64,000 nt of DNA, taken from the NCBI RefSeq assembly GCF_949628265.1, contig NC_088788.1:11532001-11596000 (forward strand). The letters are read 5' to 3'. Made by a program: the position numbers and the translations under genes. This document shows positions 26,983 to 39,600 of this stretch, piece after piece. Source of the DNA: Cloeon dipterum. Taxonomy: Eukaryota > Arthropoda > Insecta > Ephemeroptera > Baetidae. Under the pieces are notes generated by a model, which did no database searches, was not told where the DNA came from, and worked only from the letters and a program-made list of their open reading frames with translations. Positions within the stretch are counted from its first letter, which is position 1; each line of letters begins with the position of its first letter.

Positions 26983-28380
26983 ACCCCGGCGCTGCCATCG
27001 ACCCTGCAAATATTGAAGTTGTAAAATCGATAGTTGTAATCGATGTTTCCTAAAAAGCTTTATTCGAATTTAGCAGGATTTCGTGTTTTATTTCACGTTA
27101 ATTCTCACCAATAATGAGTTTTACCAAATATATTATTTTTATTGTATCGTGATACCCAAAGTCCCTAAAATCCTTGAAGGAAAAAGAGAGCACTGCCATC
27201 TGTTGGCCCTTTCGAGTACTCTGCCAGCTACTAACAAATAATGGCTTCCACCACTGAAACAGTTTTGAACAATTAATTTATTTCAACAGCAATTGGCAAA
27301 AATTAATCGCATGGTTTATACATATTGTAAAAGCACGAGTCCCCAAATTTAAAAAGTGTGTCTGGATGTGACGGATATCTACATGCTCGTTTATAACAGC
27401 CTTAACTGGGCCACGGTCTGGCCACGGTTCCCTGATGTTAACAGAGGTTGTTTTGAGCATGCGTTAAGCAACTACGTCATACATCATCCACAGTAAAAAA
27501 CATCAAAATTTTGCTATTTACAATTTGCGCCTGAATGGTGACAGTTAGCAAACGTGCAAAATTATTAGTTTAAAATTGTTCTAAATATGGAACAATAAAA
27601 GACGGAGTAAAGGCAGAGGGAAAAATCTAATTAACGTCAGTGAGAATTTCGCTAAGTAAGAGTAGAATTCACTTTATTTGCCAACGACTGTCCTCTGTAC
27701 GAAATACAGCAGGCTGGATTTTGGAGCATCAATATATATGAAAGGAAGTGTGTAATTAACTTCTTTCGCACTTTCGGTTTGTGGCGCCGAATATTTTTGA
27801 AGTCTGAAATTCAATATTAAATTTCAAACCGCAAACGACGCGAGGAAAAACTAAATAAAGATACTGCGCCAAACCCGCCATGTATATGCCATTGTAATCA
27901 GATTCAGCACATAGGAACAAAATGCAGCCAATCAAAGCCTCTAGTGTCACTCTTGCGATTGGTGTCCAGCCAAATTTTCGACAAAATCTCTGTTATAGAT
28001 AGATGCTATACAGATTGCATTTTAATTTGTAGCAATTAAAAATTAAATAATTCAAAATTTTAATTAGTGCAAAATATACCAGTTAACAAACAAATTTAAA
28101 ATCGTAGAAAATAGAATCGCGGTCGGCAATTAAACTGATGAAAAATAGTGCACTAGCAAAATAATAAAAAATAAACTTAGAATATCGCCCTAGCCGTAAC
28201 AAAAAAAAAATAACAATGTATACAAGTGAAAGCCTTTAACTCAGCAGGGTTCTTTTGAGCAACCTGCGCCCTGCTAAGAAGTTCTAAGTCCTATTGTTAG
28301 ATTCAGGGAATGGGGGGAGAGGAAATTTTTCATGCACTTCACTAATAGCATTATCAACTGTCAACACCTATGAACTAGAG

Positions 28381-28540
28381 AGGGGACCAGGGACAGGGAT
28401 TACGGGATTCTCGTCCCTGAGGGATTCCCGTCCCTGAGGGATTCCCGTCCCTGAGGGAATCCCTGGACGGGACGAATTTTGTATTTCGTGACAGGGACGG
28501 TACGGGACAGGGACAATCTGCAGCGGGACGAGGGACAGTT
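28381..28540. repeat. GGGAC/GTCCC minisatellite
   Basis: Three near-perfect copies of the 17-mer GGGATTCCCGTCCCTGA at about 28404-28457, flanked by degenerate GGGAC and GTCCC units in both orientations. The units are self-complementary, so the block can fold. Similar in style to the repeat at 411-690 but a different unit. Confidence 0.75.
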
Positions 28541-30092
28541 TTATCGGCAGCAATTTTTGCAGCATTAAAAGCCTTAAGATTCTCAGCAAATAGCTTTTTT
28601 CGCAGGTTTTAATTGAAAATTAAATATACTTAAGATGGATGACCAGAAATAGGAATTTTTAAAAATTAGTTAAAAAGCCACTGATTTCACCAAAAGACAA
28701 CCAATTATAGTAAAATAAACCGCAATTTTCCAAAAATTTTGACACTTTTATTAGCGCGAAATGTGACCTTTTCGGGGTTAAATTCGGGGGAAAAAACTCC
28801 TCCAACTCGGTTTATGCGCCAAGAACCAGTGGTGCATTTTTGCGTAGTGCAAAATTGATGAACCCTCAACCAGTGGCTTTTATTTTGATTTTGTAACGTT
28901 CCTATTTTTGGTTTCCCCTCTCTACTATTAACCATACCATAGAAGGACATTTCTGTCATTATTAGGTCAGCAATGTGAATGCCACAGATAGGTCTCAGTC
29001 TATGGAGAATAATATACTCCTAGGCGAATCGCATAACAAGTTGAAGAAGAAAGGACAATACATGCTCAATAGCTATAGAGTCAAAGAACCAACCTACAGA
29101 TAAATATGGGATAATGTTCTGTCTGTTGACATTAGACGTAACATTTTAAATTATATTTAGAAAAATAAATTTCTGTATAAATTAGTGAATATATACAGCT
29201 CGCTATAATAATTGACTATTAATTGCGTAGTTAAGATACTAACTGAAAAATAATATTGGATTAGTTTTCAATTAAATTTTTCTAATTGAAAACCTGGTGA
29301 AAATGTCAATACATATTAATGGGAAAAACCAAAGGGGTCGTTGATTACAAATCGTTTCATTTTTCAGCAATGAAACTTGTGATAGACAGAAATCGTCTTG
29401 GTATAGCGTTGAAATTGCGCATAGCTCCAACAAACTCAAATATCCTTAATGTTTGAAAATTGCGACCACTCGAGGTTGTTTCCATGTTCAATATTAATTA
29501 AAACCAGGCTTCAATAGAAGTCGTTGTTGTATTGAATAGGTGGGTGATATTAATTGTAAAGAAGTGTATGGAATTTTTTGAGATTTTAGATGTGACATTA
29601 TTGTATTTTTGTATGTATGATTGTAATTGTTAACTCAAGATTAGGACGTGTGTGATGACGTCGAAACTAGTCGAGGAATAAAAACGACGAATCCATTTGA
29701 TAACGCCTGGTTTTAATTATATCGAACCTTGTTGAAAGAAAAGGGCAACAGATAATTCGACAGTGAAAATTTTCTGCACAATTGGCTGTATTCAATATTA
29801 AAAGAATAAATGGTGTTTGTTGAGCAAGGCGAATTTCAACGCTACCTAAACGAAATTAAGTTTTCAAAAATGTAGAGTAAACCCAGAGAATTCAGATTTT
29901 ATCGTTTATTTTTACTCTTCCTAAGTGCAGCCTTTCTTATTCCTGAAAATTGGAAACTGACGTTCGAAAGAAATTTTTTACTCAATAGAATAATTAAAAT
30001 TAACATGCAAACTTAACTATCTCGTCTGAAAATATAAGTAATTAATTTGAAGAGTGGAAGAAATATAGCGTTTGATAGCCTTACAAAGTTAT

Positions 30093-30098
30093 TTTATT
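30093..30098 (-). terminator. Poly(A) signal AATAAA of TAF10
   Basis: AATAAA on the minus strand about 95 bp beyond the TAF10 stop codon. Confidence 0.55.
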
Positions 30099-30190
30099 AT
30101 TCAATCATGGTGCATCCTTAAAAATTACACTTACTTATAGCTGATTGCAACAACATTTGAACAATCTGCACAGTCTTTAAGTTTTGAAGC

Positions 30191-33100
30191 TCAAACGAAG
30201 TATGGAGGTTTCTTCACAGTAATTCCGTACTCATTTAGGGCGGGCGCCAGGTCCTCCATTGTGAGAGTATATTTCTTATCTTTGGAGGTTTTGCTGGACT
30301 TGTTTGGGAGAGCCGAGCTACGTGCCTTGCAGTGCTGCAGGGCGTCATTGCCAATGTCCGAAATGAACTTTTGGGCAGCTAAAGATACCAGGCGAACCCT
30401 GCGGACACAAGATGCAAAATTTTATTTTCCATAATGGCATTTCAGTAGATTTATTTTCTCGTGACTTGATTCAACAAGATGGGAAACAAGTTGGGAAAAA
30501 ATTCCAGGTTGTTTGCTTTACAAAATATAAGCTACGAAAGAACACTCGATGATACCCGAAGTTGCCTTCGGAGGCAGCGATGCGGTGCGGAGAGGCTACT
30601 GCTGCAACTGCTGCCGCTCAACAACAGCAAACTTACTCGAATTTGTACATTTAAGTTGAGTTGTTAAATTTCTTTTGATAAACAGGTCAAATAAAACTTA
30701 AATTTTGAATTCGTGGCAGTGACACATAAGATTTTTTACTTCATGATATTTTTATTTGTATTTCGTTGGCAGTGCTTCATAAATATAAGGAATAATTCGA
30801 TTTCTCCATTTCAGTGAGAATCTGTCAATTCAGCATTTTTTTTCTATCACATATTATAGAAGAGGATGTCGTTTGTGAACTCACATTATTTGCTCACAAG
30901 CAAGCCACCAAACTCGCCCCCCTAGCTTCTGCTCCTGCGCGCGCATATCGTAACATTAATAATGCTGTCTGTGCTGCTATTGAAGCCCCTTTTGTAGCGC
31001 GTTGCCTGTTTTTTTCACACAGGACGTTTTCCTTGCTTTGTGACTGCGTCTTAAATTCTCGTTTTACTGGGCAACTTACCAACCGATGGTAATGCGTTAA
31101 GTTACAAAGTAAGCGTGGACCAAAACACAAAGTGGTTGAAAGGTCGAATTAAGAATAAAAATTTCCAAAAATCATAACTACGCAGAAACCAGCCCCTGCT
31201 CACTCATATGGAGCGTCCGTGAGCAAGCTAAGAAGTTCAGCATCCACTGGCAGGTGGCAGGTCGATAGCTTTTTCAGCCAATTTAAGGCCGTCTTGGAGT
31301 TTGTTGCCTGTTACGCCCACTTGCAGAGGGAGGCGAAGAGGGGCGTGTGTCAGAGTTTTTCATGGGCGTAACAGGCAACAAACTCCAAGATGCCATCTGA
31401 TTGGCTGAAAGAAGCGATCGACCTGCCACCTGCCAGTGGATGCTGAACTTCTTAGCTTGCTCACGGACGCTCCATATATGAGTGAGCAGTGGCAGATACC
31501 TTGACAGCATAAAAAATTCTATCTTTTATTCCCTCTGCTCGTGATAGCCAGCCTTGTCGGAAAATGCGTGACGCAGATGGTTCTTTGTAAAGTATCACCC
31601 AAAAAAAATAACGGTCGTAAATAGTTCGGGCATTGAATAGTTTGTTGTTCGCTTGCAGATGGGTGGAATTTTCCCAGTGGAATTCTTCAGCACTGCAAAG
31701 GGGCAGATAATCAAGACTTATTGTTAGTGTAGGTCGGACCGAGATAAGGTCCAGCATATCAAGACTGTCAAAGAATAAGAGAATGCAGACAAAATGAAAA
31801 TCTGACGCTACTTAACCCTGATATAATACCTCCAAAGGATGATAGAACGACGGGAAAAAAATATTGGAACCCACCATGAATAAATCCGCGCAGAGCTGAA
31901 ATTGAGCCATTCGATAATTTTGAAATTAATAAAATATCTGCGTGCATTTCTTTTTTCAGTAGTTAGGAAAAAAACTCACAGATTTAAGACTTCAAAAAAC
32001 TCGGTTTTTCCATCGTCCCTTGAAAAAATATAATTTAATAACAATGTTAAGTTTGTTCTTCATTGGACTAACCGTTCGCCGGAGTGTACTCATTTAATAT
32101 TATCCACTTAATGATGGAAGATACACTCTAATTTCGGCGGCGAAAGTTGGTTCCGTCAGTCAGTCGGGCGTAACAATGGCCACAGAGACGGAAACAAGCA
32201 GGAATGAAGCGAGTTTCTTTAATATTTACCGTAAAGGCGGTAGGTATAAAAATTTTAAGGTTCGATAAATACTTGTCCAAACGATTGGATTGATTCAAAA
32301 TTTTAAGGTAGTTGACGTCGTTTTGTATTTCTTTTCTACTTAATAGAGAAATTGTCAAGATTCAAGACAGTCATGTGTCATGTCACAAAACGAAGATTAT
32401 CCCGCATATTGATCTAAAATTCTCTAACACCCAAACGAATTAGTGAGCCTTTCAACAAATTTGCAACCAACGAGTAAATAAAAATGAGAATCACGTGAAT
32501 TAAAACTGAACAAACTTGGGAAAACGGATGATGAAAATTCTCCCCTTATAGCAGTCATCACTTTGGAAATCACCAGAAATTTCTTTGCCACTACAAAGAA
32601 GAATTCTCTCCCGTTTAGAGGTTCCTTTCAAACCTCAAACGTAAAATTAGCTTTATTTCAGAGATTTGAATGTGATAAAAATGAGAATGGTTTATATCAT
32701 ACAGACAAAAAATACATTATTTCTAAGCAGTGTTCCGAGTTTTATCCAGCCGGTTTAATCCATAGTGGTTTAAACCACCCTATTTTAGCCGGCTTTATTC
32801 TGGCTTTTTTGAATTTTTTCACAGCTTGTCAAAAATCCACAAGTTAGTTAAAAAATATTTTTTTTGTTGCAGCAAAAAAAAAGCAAAACAACCGGATTAA
32901 GCCGGATAAAACCTCGTTTTAGAACACTTTTCGGAACACTGTTTCTAAGAGAAATTAATGTTAATGACTTTATTTCGATGATTTTGGATTTTTTTGACCC
33001 CGACATGTTTTTAAGTAGCGCTCATGAGCGAAATAAAAGCATTAATTTAAAATATTGAAAATAAAACTACCCTCATGGTTGGCCCGTGTGTGATACAGTC

Positions 33101-35664
33101 AGGTTGATAAAATGGGGGGGGGGGGAACAAGCTTTAAACACGCGATCGAAGCACCAACGCTCTTCCTCCCGTTCACTTGGCTAGTAGGCTATTGCAATTG
33201 CAAGAGACAAGACGTACCTTCTCCTGCACCTCCACTGCCATTTATTACATTGAGTGGTTGTGATCTCATTCATTTCATAAAAAAAATCATTAAATGATTC
33301 TGTCTGTGAGTAGTTTCCCATTTTTATTACATTCAGTGTTCCGAAAAAGCCGGCTTTTTCCAAAACGAGGTGGTTTTATCCGGCTTAATCCGGTTTTTTG
33401 GCTGCAACAAAAAAATATTTTTTAAACTTGTAGATTTTTGACAAGCTGTGAAAAAAATTCAAAAAAGCCAGAATAAAGACGGCTAAAATAGGGTGGTTTA
33501 AACCTTGTTTAAACCACCCTAACCTTGTTTAAACCACCATGGATTAAACCGGCTGGATAAATCTCGGAACACTGCATTTTATTAATTTGTCCTAATGTGA
33601 AACTACATATAATATAGGGTAGAAACACCCTACATTATAATTGATGCTTAATTTTTAATAAAGGTATTGAAATGAATAATCCCGTAAGAATAGGCAGTAT
33701 CTACTGCGCTACCAAAAGACCAGACCTATAATAATGTGCCTTGGTGTCGGATGAAAAAAATCCGAAGAATTTTATTAATACCAATATAATTGATATTAAT
33801 TTTTAAAATCACCATAATATGAGGTTATTTCTTTAATGAAATTGATACTACAAATAAAATGCAACCCCCTAGGTGACAAATTACCTCACATTGCTTTGAC
33901 ACTCCTGAGAATGCCTAAACAATGCGAGCCAACGGGCTGGTTATTTAGAATATTAATTTTTACAAAGTGAAACTTTACTCTAAATAATAATCGTTTTCGT
34001 GAAAAAGGATTATTGTGCAACAATTTTTTACTCTCATCTGTATGCTAAATTTTATTGATTATCTTCAGAATAACTGTTCACTTTTTTAACTTTGGTTCGA
34101 TTGTATTGGCCCGCAGCACCATCAGCTGTTAAGTATGGGGAACTCGCGCTTTCCGCTCACTTCTCGGTCTGATGGAAAGAATCAAAGTGCCCGCCCTATC
34201 CTACCGAGAAGTACGAGTCTTCCATACTGCTGAGGAGTCCTGCGGGGCCAAAACAGCCGCTGAACAGAACTAGAATATGAAATTATTTTACCGTTCAAAA
34301 TGAAGTTTTTTTTTCAAAATTTAGACCATCCCTTTGTTTACTTGATTAGTAGTAATTATGAAAAATGTTAATATCAATAAAGTATTTAATCCCAGCAGAT
34401 TTTTTATTTTAACCCAACGTCCTTAAAGCGAGCCATTTTGACTTTAATATGCAAAGGAAAAAAAAACAAGTAGAGCAAACAACCCTCATCATTTAAAATT
34501 TATGACCATCATTTACTGAACCAAAAAATGAAAACGAACTGGGAGCTCGGCTCCGCAAACACTAAAAGCGTATATAGGAGAAGAAGCAGACAAGAGAAGA
34601 TGGGTTGATGTTTGGTAAAAATATCATTTTCCTATTTTTTTTTATTGGTATATCACAAAACAACAATCCTAAAATGTTTATGGTTACTCACGCTTTCCGA
34701 TCACTCACACCTCTTGCTCTGATGGGAAGAATAAATGTTAATGCCCTATCCTAGCAAGAAGTGTGAGTTGAGCGAAAATTGTGAGTCTTCCATACGTAAA
34801 TCAACGCTCATATAATAGGTTAGTCCCATTATACAATTTTAATTTTATTTAATAATTTATTTTAAGTAAATCTTTACTGCAAACATAATAACATTTCCAC
34901 ATTTTTTTGACAAACAATTTAAACGATTTCATACGAATGTGGACGCTGCCAAGACTAAAATTAATGGAAAGAGCGGACAGATCAATCACAACCTTCAGAA
35001 ATTGGTGCGGGGGAGGGCGGAAGCGTCCCTTGCGCCATTTTCTAGTAGCTCAGTAGGTGACATTAACCGACATTAACCTCTATCGCTAATGTTTACATTT
35101 TTTTTTAAATCGTATTTACATTTTTTTATCCCTGTCTTAGTATCATACTATGACTAGACCAGCACGAATGCTAAACCCGGGTCACAAGAACACCGCGAAC
35201 GGGGTGGCAAGTGGCAAGGGCGCACACATACATACATACATACATACATACACACATACAATGAAGAGCGACAATTTTTTATTTAAAGACTTTTAAAACT
35301 TACATTCGCGGGTCTGAAGCCTCAAACCCGGCCATGGTTAGGTAGTGAGAAGTCACAGCATCGGGAATCTGTAAACATATTCGTGAACTTTATCCACCAC
35401 CCTTGTCGGCCATGATGTATCGAAATTTTTAAAACACGTGAATGTTTATCCATTTCAAGCCGAAAAACTTAATATTATCTATGTATTATTAATATGGGAA
35501 GTAATGAGCATGCAAAGCATTCAAATTACCGTGGGAGTATAGTCCTCCAGCTGCATGAGGAACTCTGCAAGAGGCTGGCCGGCAGTTTTTGATTCTGCTT
35601 GATCACCCCCGGTTGCTCCCGACGTGTTTCCGTCGGTGCATTTCTCTTCAGATTCGAGCTTCAT
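30191..35664 (-). CDS. Taf10: TAF10, histone-fold subunit of TFIID and SAGA
   Basis: Three exons: 35664-35530, 35368-35304 and 30398-30191; 408 nt, 135 residues, phases correct (codon AT|G at the second junction). Exon 1 has a short Ser/Thr/Gly-rich N-terminus, then LAEFLMQLEDYTPT. Exon 2 continues IPDAVTSHYL and GFEASDPR. Exon 3 reads LVSLAAQKFISD, NDALQHCK, DKKYTLTMEDL and ends EYGITVKKPPYFV. These blocks match TAF10 throughout, including the histone-fold helices and the conserved C-terminus. TAF10 is a core subunit of TFIID and SAGA in the nucleus. The N-terminal tail is short compared with vertebrate TAF10. Intron 2 (30399-35303, 4.9 kb) is far larger than intron 1 (161 bp) and is full of inverted-repeat elements listed below. 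The gene is divergent from PERK. Confidence 0.95.
31197..31489. mobile_element. Fold-back element with ~125-bp inverted arms
   Basis: Left arm 31197-31319 and right arm 31363-31489 are almost perfect reverse complements (for example GAGCGTCCGTGAGCAAGC against GCTTGCTCACGGACGCTC), with a 43-bp loop. It encodes nothing. Small differences between arms, such as AATTTAAGGC in one only, show some age. It lies in TAF10 intron 2. Transcribed as part of that intron it would form a long RNA hairpin. Confidence 0.8.
32728..32941 (+). mobile_element. hAT-type MITE with perfect 8-bp target duplication
   Basis: Ends CAGTGTTCCGA and TCGGAACACTG are inverted repeats. The 8 bp before (TTTCTAAG, 32720-32727) are repeated exactly after (32942-32949). 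CAGTG-type ends with 8-bp duplications are typical of the hAT superfamily. 214 bp, rich in AACCGG, TTAAACC and AAAAAA motifs, no ORF. Arbitrarily called plus. Confidence 0.85.
33336..33574 (-). mobile_element. Second copy of the same hAT-type MITE, opposite orientation
   Basis: Same ends (CAGTGTTCCGA, TCGGAACACTG) and interior as the element at 32728, inverted, 395 bp away. 239 bp. An internal 18-bp unit around TTTAAACCACC is duplicated. Flanks (ATTACATT and CATTTTAT) do not form a clear duplication, so one side may have been altered. The two copies can pair with each other. Confidence 0.8.
34106..34252. mobile_element. Short hairpin element, family copy 1
   Basis: Outer arms TTGGCCCGCAG and CTGCGGGGCCAA surround inner arms AGTATGG and CCATACT and a core with CTTTCCGCTCACTTCTCGG and CTATCCTACCGAGAAG. 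Related to the copies at 34679 and 52799. No ORF. Confidence 0.6.
34679..34794. mobile_element. Short hairpin element, family copy 2
   Basis: TATGG...CCATA ends; the body has ACTCACGCTTTCCGATCACT on one side and AAGTGTGAGTTGAGCGAAAA and GTGAGTCTTCC on the other, with CCCTATCCTAGCAAGAAGTG in the middle. Shares order and motifs with the copies at 34106 and 52799. Confidence 0.6.
35223..35260. repeat. (CATA)n microsatellite
   Basis: About 38 bp of CATA/CACA units just downstream of TAF10 exon 2, in intron 2. Confidence 0.85.
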
Positions 35665-36698
35665 GGTAGCGCTTCTTTCTTCTAATCACGCTGGAGGAGC
35701 TAAATTATCGAAAAGCACTAAAATGCACACGAATTCACTTTCTCGAGAGAACTTGACAAATTATATCCCGTACTGTGCTATGTGCATTGCATAAGCGCCA
35801 TAAGCCAACGAGCAAGCAAAAGCAATCACCAAGCGTACGTTTATTACAGCGACAGCGTAAAGCCACTGGCGCTGCTCGGTAAAACCACGAACTAAAGAAG
35901 TGTTAAAAGACTTCAGGACGTAAATATACGCCATTGCTAATACCTAAAAACTATTGCTCTCAAAGAGTAAAAATGGCGTCTAAACGAGCCTATGGGCTTG
36001 GTAATGCAAAGAGCAATATGTGGCAGAAAAGGAAACTAAACTTGTGGGGTTTTTGTACCGCCCACTTTGCAAAGCATTTGCCCGCGATAGCCCATGCTGC
36101 CTTATTTTTGCAGCTCTTGTTTTATCCATCTAATACAATAAAATTCGAGTAATTTAACATTATGAAATTGCTCCTGCCTTGCTGGAATTGAATTTAAGCT
36201 GTGCAATTGTGAGAGTTGCTTAAAAACATTCCCGAAGCTTCCATAGCTTTCTTGAAAAAATAGTGGAGATTGCGTCATTAAAAATGACTTCATTTAAATT
36301 TACGCGCCATAAAGGTAGAAACATTTTCTATTTATTGATGGTCTTGCATTTCTTGGTAAAAATTATTTTCCATCAAACACAGATTTATTCTCTTAGCTTT
36401 CATATAATCTGGCCATATTTCAATCAGTTCACCCAATGCGAATGAATAAAAATCAGAAAACAGCAAGATTATATCATGTCATTTTGATACACGTCATTCG
36501 CGGCACACCCCCTTCAGCCTTCAAAATATATGTTTTGCTCGCCCTACAGTCACGCCACCCAATAAGAGTAGAGGAGACCAGAGGAGACTGAGAAGGAAAC
36601 AGGATTCTCTGTCTATATTATTGTTTTCATTAATTCCATTATTCCGAAGACTTGATTATGCTTAGAACCTCGAGCAAATTTTCCACGAAGTTGTAGTG
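35665..36698. other. Shared upstream region of TAF10 (-) and PERK (+)
   Basis: 1034 bp between the two divergent start codons. Next to TAF10 it holds CTCGAGAGAA and GC-richer sequence up to about 35920. An open frame starting MASKRAYGLG at 35973 has a possible donor after GGGCTTG but no partner exon, so I do not call it a gene. Near PERK at about 36560-36600 there is GAGGAGACC repeated twice. No TATA box that I trust. Confidence 0.5.
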
Positions 36699-39600
36699 AT
36701 GACAGGGTTATTCAACTCATTGTCCAAAAGCTCTCTTCTCTACTCTTTTCTGACGTGTGTTATAACCAGTTGCAACTATGTAGACGAATCGCAACCCGAA
36801 TTCAAAGCACTCACTTTTTGCAAAGATGTGAAGTACAACGATAAAAGGTTTGTAAAATTATTTTATGTCAAGCCCTTGTGAATTGGGAATTTGTGACAGC
36901 AAGACAAGTGTTGATTTTTTATATTAATCAATTGTCCTATTCCTCTAAATTTTATTTTAGAACTATCTATTTAATAATGCGTCTAATTTATTTTCAGATA
37001 TGTACTGATAAGTACTTTAGACGGGACACTTTCTGCTTTAAACGTCGATGATGGAGGAAGCCTGCTGTGGAGTCTACCTACAGGGGACTCGCAAATGTTA
37101 TCTTCAAGTATTCATAGACTTGAGGTATATTATGTTATAACAAATAATTATTTATGCAACATTTCGAGTGCAGCTTCTAACAAAAGCCATACGAACACTC
37201 GTCATGATCAGATTAAATGCTATTTATTATGGTTACGTGTGCTAAATAACTTCCCATATTTATTTCTAGCTCACAAATCGTGGACAGTACATTCGGATGA
37301 TTCCATCCCTGAGTGGCAATTTGTATAAGTTTGACGGGAATTACATCGAACCCGTGCCCATCAGTGCAAACCACCTTTTGCAAAACTCCATTCGCTACTC
37401 TGACGATGTGATCTCCGGCGGCAGAGAGTCAATGACTTACGGAGTCGAGTTGGACACAGGACGTGTCATGTACGAATGCACCATGAAGGGATGCGAGCGC
37501 AATTTCACAGGGAAAGTTAGTGAAGGTGACATCCTGGTTGTTCAGCGGCAGTCGCAAACTATCAGAGCGCTCGAGCCAAGGTCTGGCGAGGAACGCTGGA
37601 ATTTCAGTGTTGCTCAACACGACGTGCGATTGCTCGCTGATCCAAACGCAGACTGTCACACCAGGGAGAGGATCACTGATGATGACCTGATTATCAAGGT
37701 TGTTGTGCCTGATGGCCTTGTTTGTGCCGTGAGCAAGGAGAACCCATCTCAAGTCGTCTGGAGTCACAAGGTGACTCACTTTCCTTCAAAATATTAAGTT
37801 AAAATTTTTGTTTTATTTGTTTCAAATGAAAAATTGCGAAGCCATTCTTTTCAGTTTTTAATTTATCTAGAACTTTCTACTTGAAATATTTTCTTTGAAA
37901 TAATAATGGCTTTCCTCTGGGGGAATTTCTTAGGATGGATAGCGTCCTCCCTGAAATTTTTATCTGCCATTCATCCTGAGTAACTCAAAGCAGATTAGAG
38001 CCAGTATATTAATTTTTAAATTCATAATTAATTTACTTGTTGTGAAGATAAAAATATTAATCCTACTTTGTGTGTCTTGGACACACATTAGACCAAGACT
38101 TTGTTTTTATTTTTAACCCACATTCAACTCCCAATTTAATTTCCAGTTCAAATTTCCTGTCGTCCACGCTTGGCAGTACCAGCAGGGTGAAGTGAAGGCT
38201 GTGGACTTGTTTAGCGGTTATTACCAGTCTACAAGCCACGCCCAATTCATGCCGTGTGCACCTTCCTTATACATCGGAATACACAAAAAACAGGTATACA
38301 TTCAGGAAAGCGTTCAACTTCAGCACAGCGTGGCCGAAGACGTGATACCTCTTATCACAAATGGGAAACCTGCGGTCATACCCTGGATTCCCTTCCCTGC
38401 GTCTTCATCTGCGATCGGCCTCATTGATTCCAATGACAAACCACTGCTGACCGACGAAAAGGAGGGTGACAAGACGACGGCTTTGTCACAGTCTGTGCTG
38501 TACGCATCTGAATATGCAAATGGTGAATTTTTATTCTTTTCAAGGGAAATTCGAATAGAGTTACTAAATGTTTAATTCTTCAGCTGGAATTATTTTTTTG
38601 CACTAATTGCCAATAATAAACAATCATTTTTAGGAAATGGATTTTTTTTGCTGACACCAGAGGACAAGGTCTGCAACAAGAATAGCACGATATCTTTAGA
38701 GGGAAACGCTTCTCAGTATATTGGGGGAGATGAGAAATTCCTCACACCATTTGAGCGCTGGTGGTGAGTAATTATAATATTGAAACTGAAACATAACTAA
38801 ATCATTTAATAATTGTGTGTAATCAGGGTGGAGGTTGTCATTATTTTTGTCTCTCTGGCGTTTCTTGCCCACTTCTTTCACACGCCAAAGAATCAGGCAC
38901 AGCCCCGTCGATTAACTGTGAGTAAATCAAGTATGCTTCAGCAACATTAATTCATTTATTTGTTATAATTTTTCAGAGCTACCTTCCTATTACGTCTGAC
39001 CATCAATTCAATTCGAGCTCCAACTTTGAATTTAGACAAAATTCAAGCAACAGGAACTCTGAGTGCGATAATAAAACTCCAGAGTTCTCATCTCGGTACC
39101 TGGATGATTTTGAACAAATCAGATGTCTAGGAAAGGGAGGCTTTGGAGTTGTTTTCGAAGCTAGGAAGAAAATCGATGATTGCCACTATGCTGTCAAAAG
39201 AATTTTGCTTCCTAACAGGTACAATTGGTTCTAATACTTTTCGAAACAAATTTAAACTTACACATTTTCAGGAAAGAGTCACAAGAAAGAGTGATGAGGG
39301 AAGTGAAAGCTCTTGCAACCCTTGGCCACGAAAATATTGTGCGCTATTATCATTCTTGGATAGAGTGTCCACCTCCTGGCTGGCAAACGGAGCAAGACAA
39401 ATTCTGGCTCAAGTAATTATTCGCATTTTAATTTGAAATACTGCTAAGAAATTATTTATATGCAAAATTGAACCTTTTGTATATGTAGTCAAATTTCCAG
39501 GTCCAAAGGATGAAAAGTCATATTTTTTAAAGCCAAAGCAAAGTAATCTTTTAAATTCAATTTAAAAATATTTTATAATCTTACAAATAATAATTGAGAC

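Larger units (their letters stand above)
26999..30190. other. 3.2 kb intergenic DNA between HEXIM and TAF10
   Basis: AT-rich, no supported gene. It contains a GC-rich minisatellite (28381-28540) and, at 29494-29722, a segment bounded by an inverted 14-mer (AATTAAAACCAGGC and its complement) whose right part carries GATGACGTCGAAACTAGTCG close to its end. Such a GTCGAAAC-type tail is seen in some retroelements, so a small element remnant is possible. Confidence 0.45.

Noticed and set aside
26819-26998. 60-residue N-terminal extension of HEXIM (MAAPGLYKLR...)
   Set aside because: It would be translated through a TATATAAG box that is ideally placed as the promoter. The extension has no HEXIM similarity.
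33114-33125. Run of 12 G
   Set aside because: Simple homopolymer, no context that gives it meaning.
35934-36152. ORF with MASKRAYGLG between TAF10 and PERK
   Set aside because: A donor-like GGTAATG follows, but no matching exon or family similarity is seen, and it lies in a promoter region.
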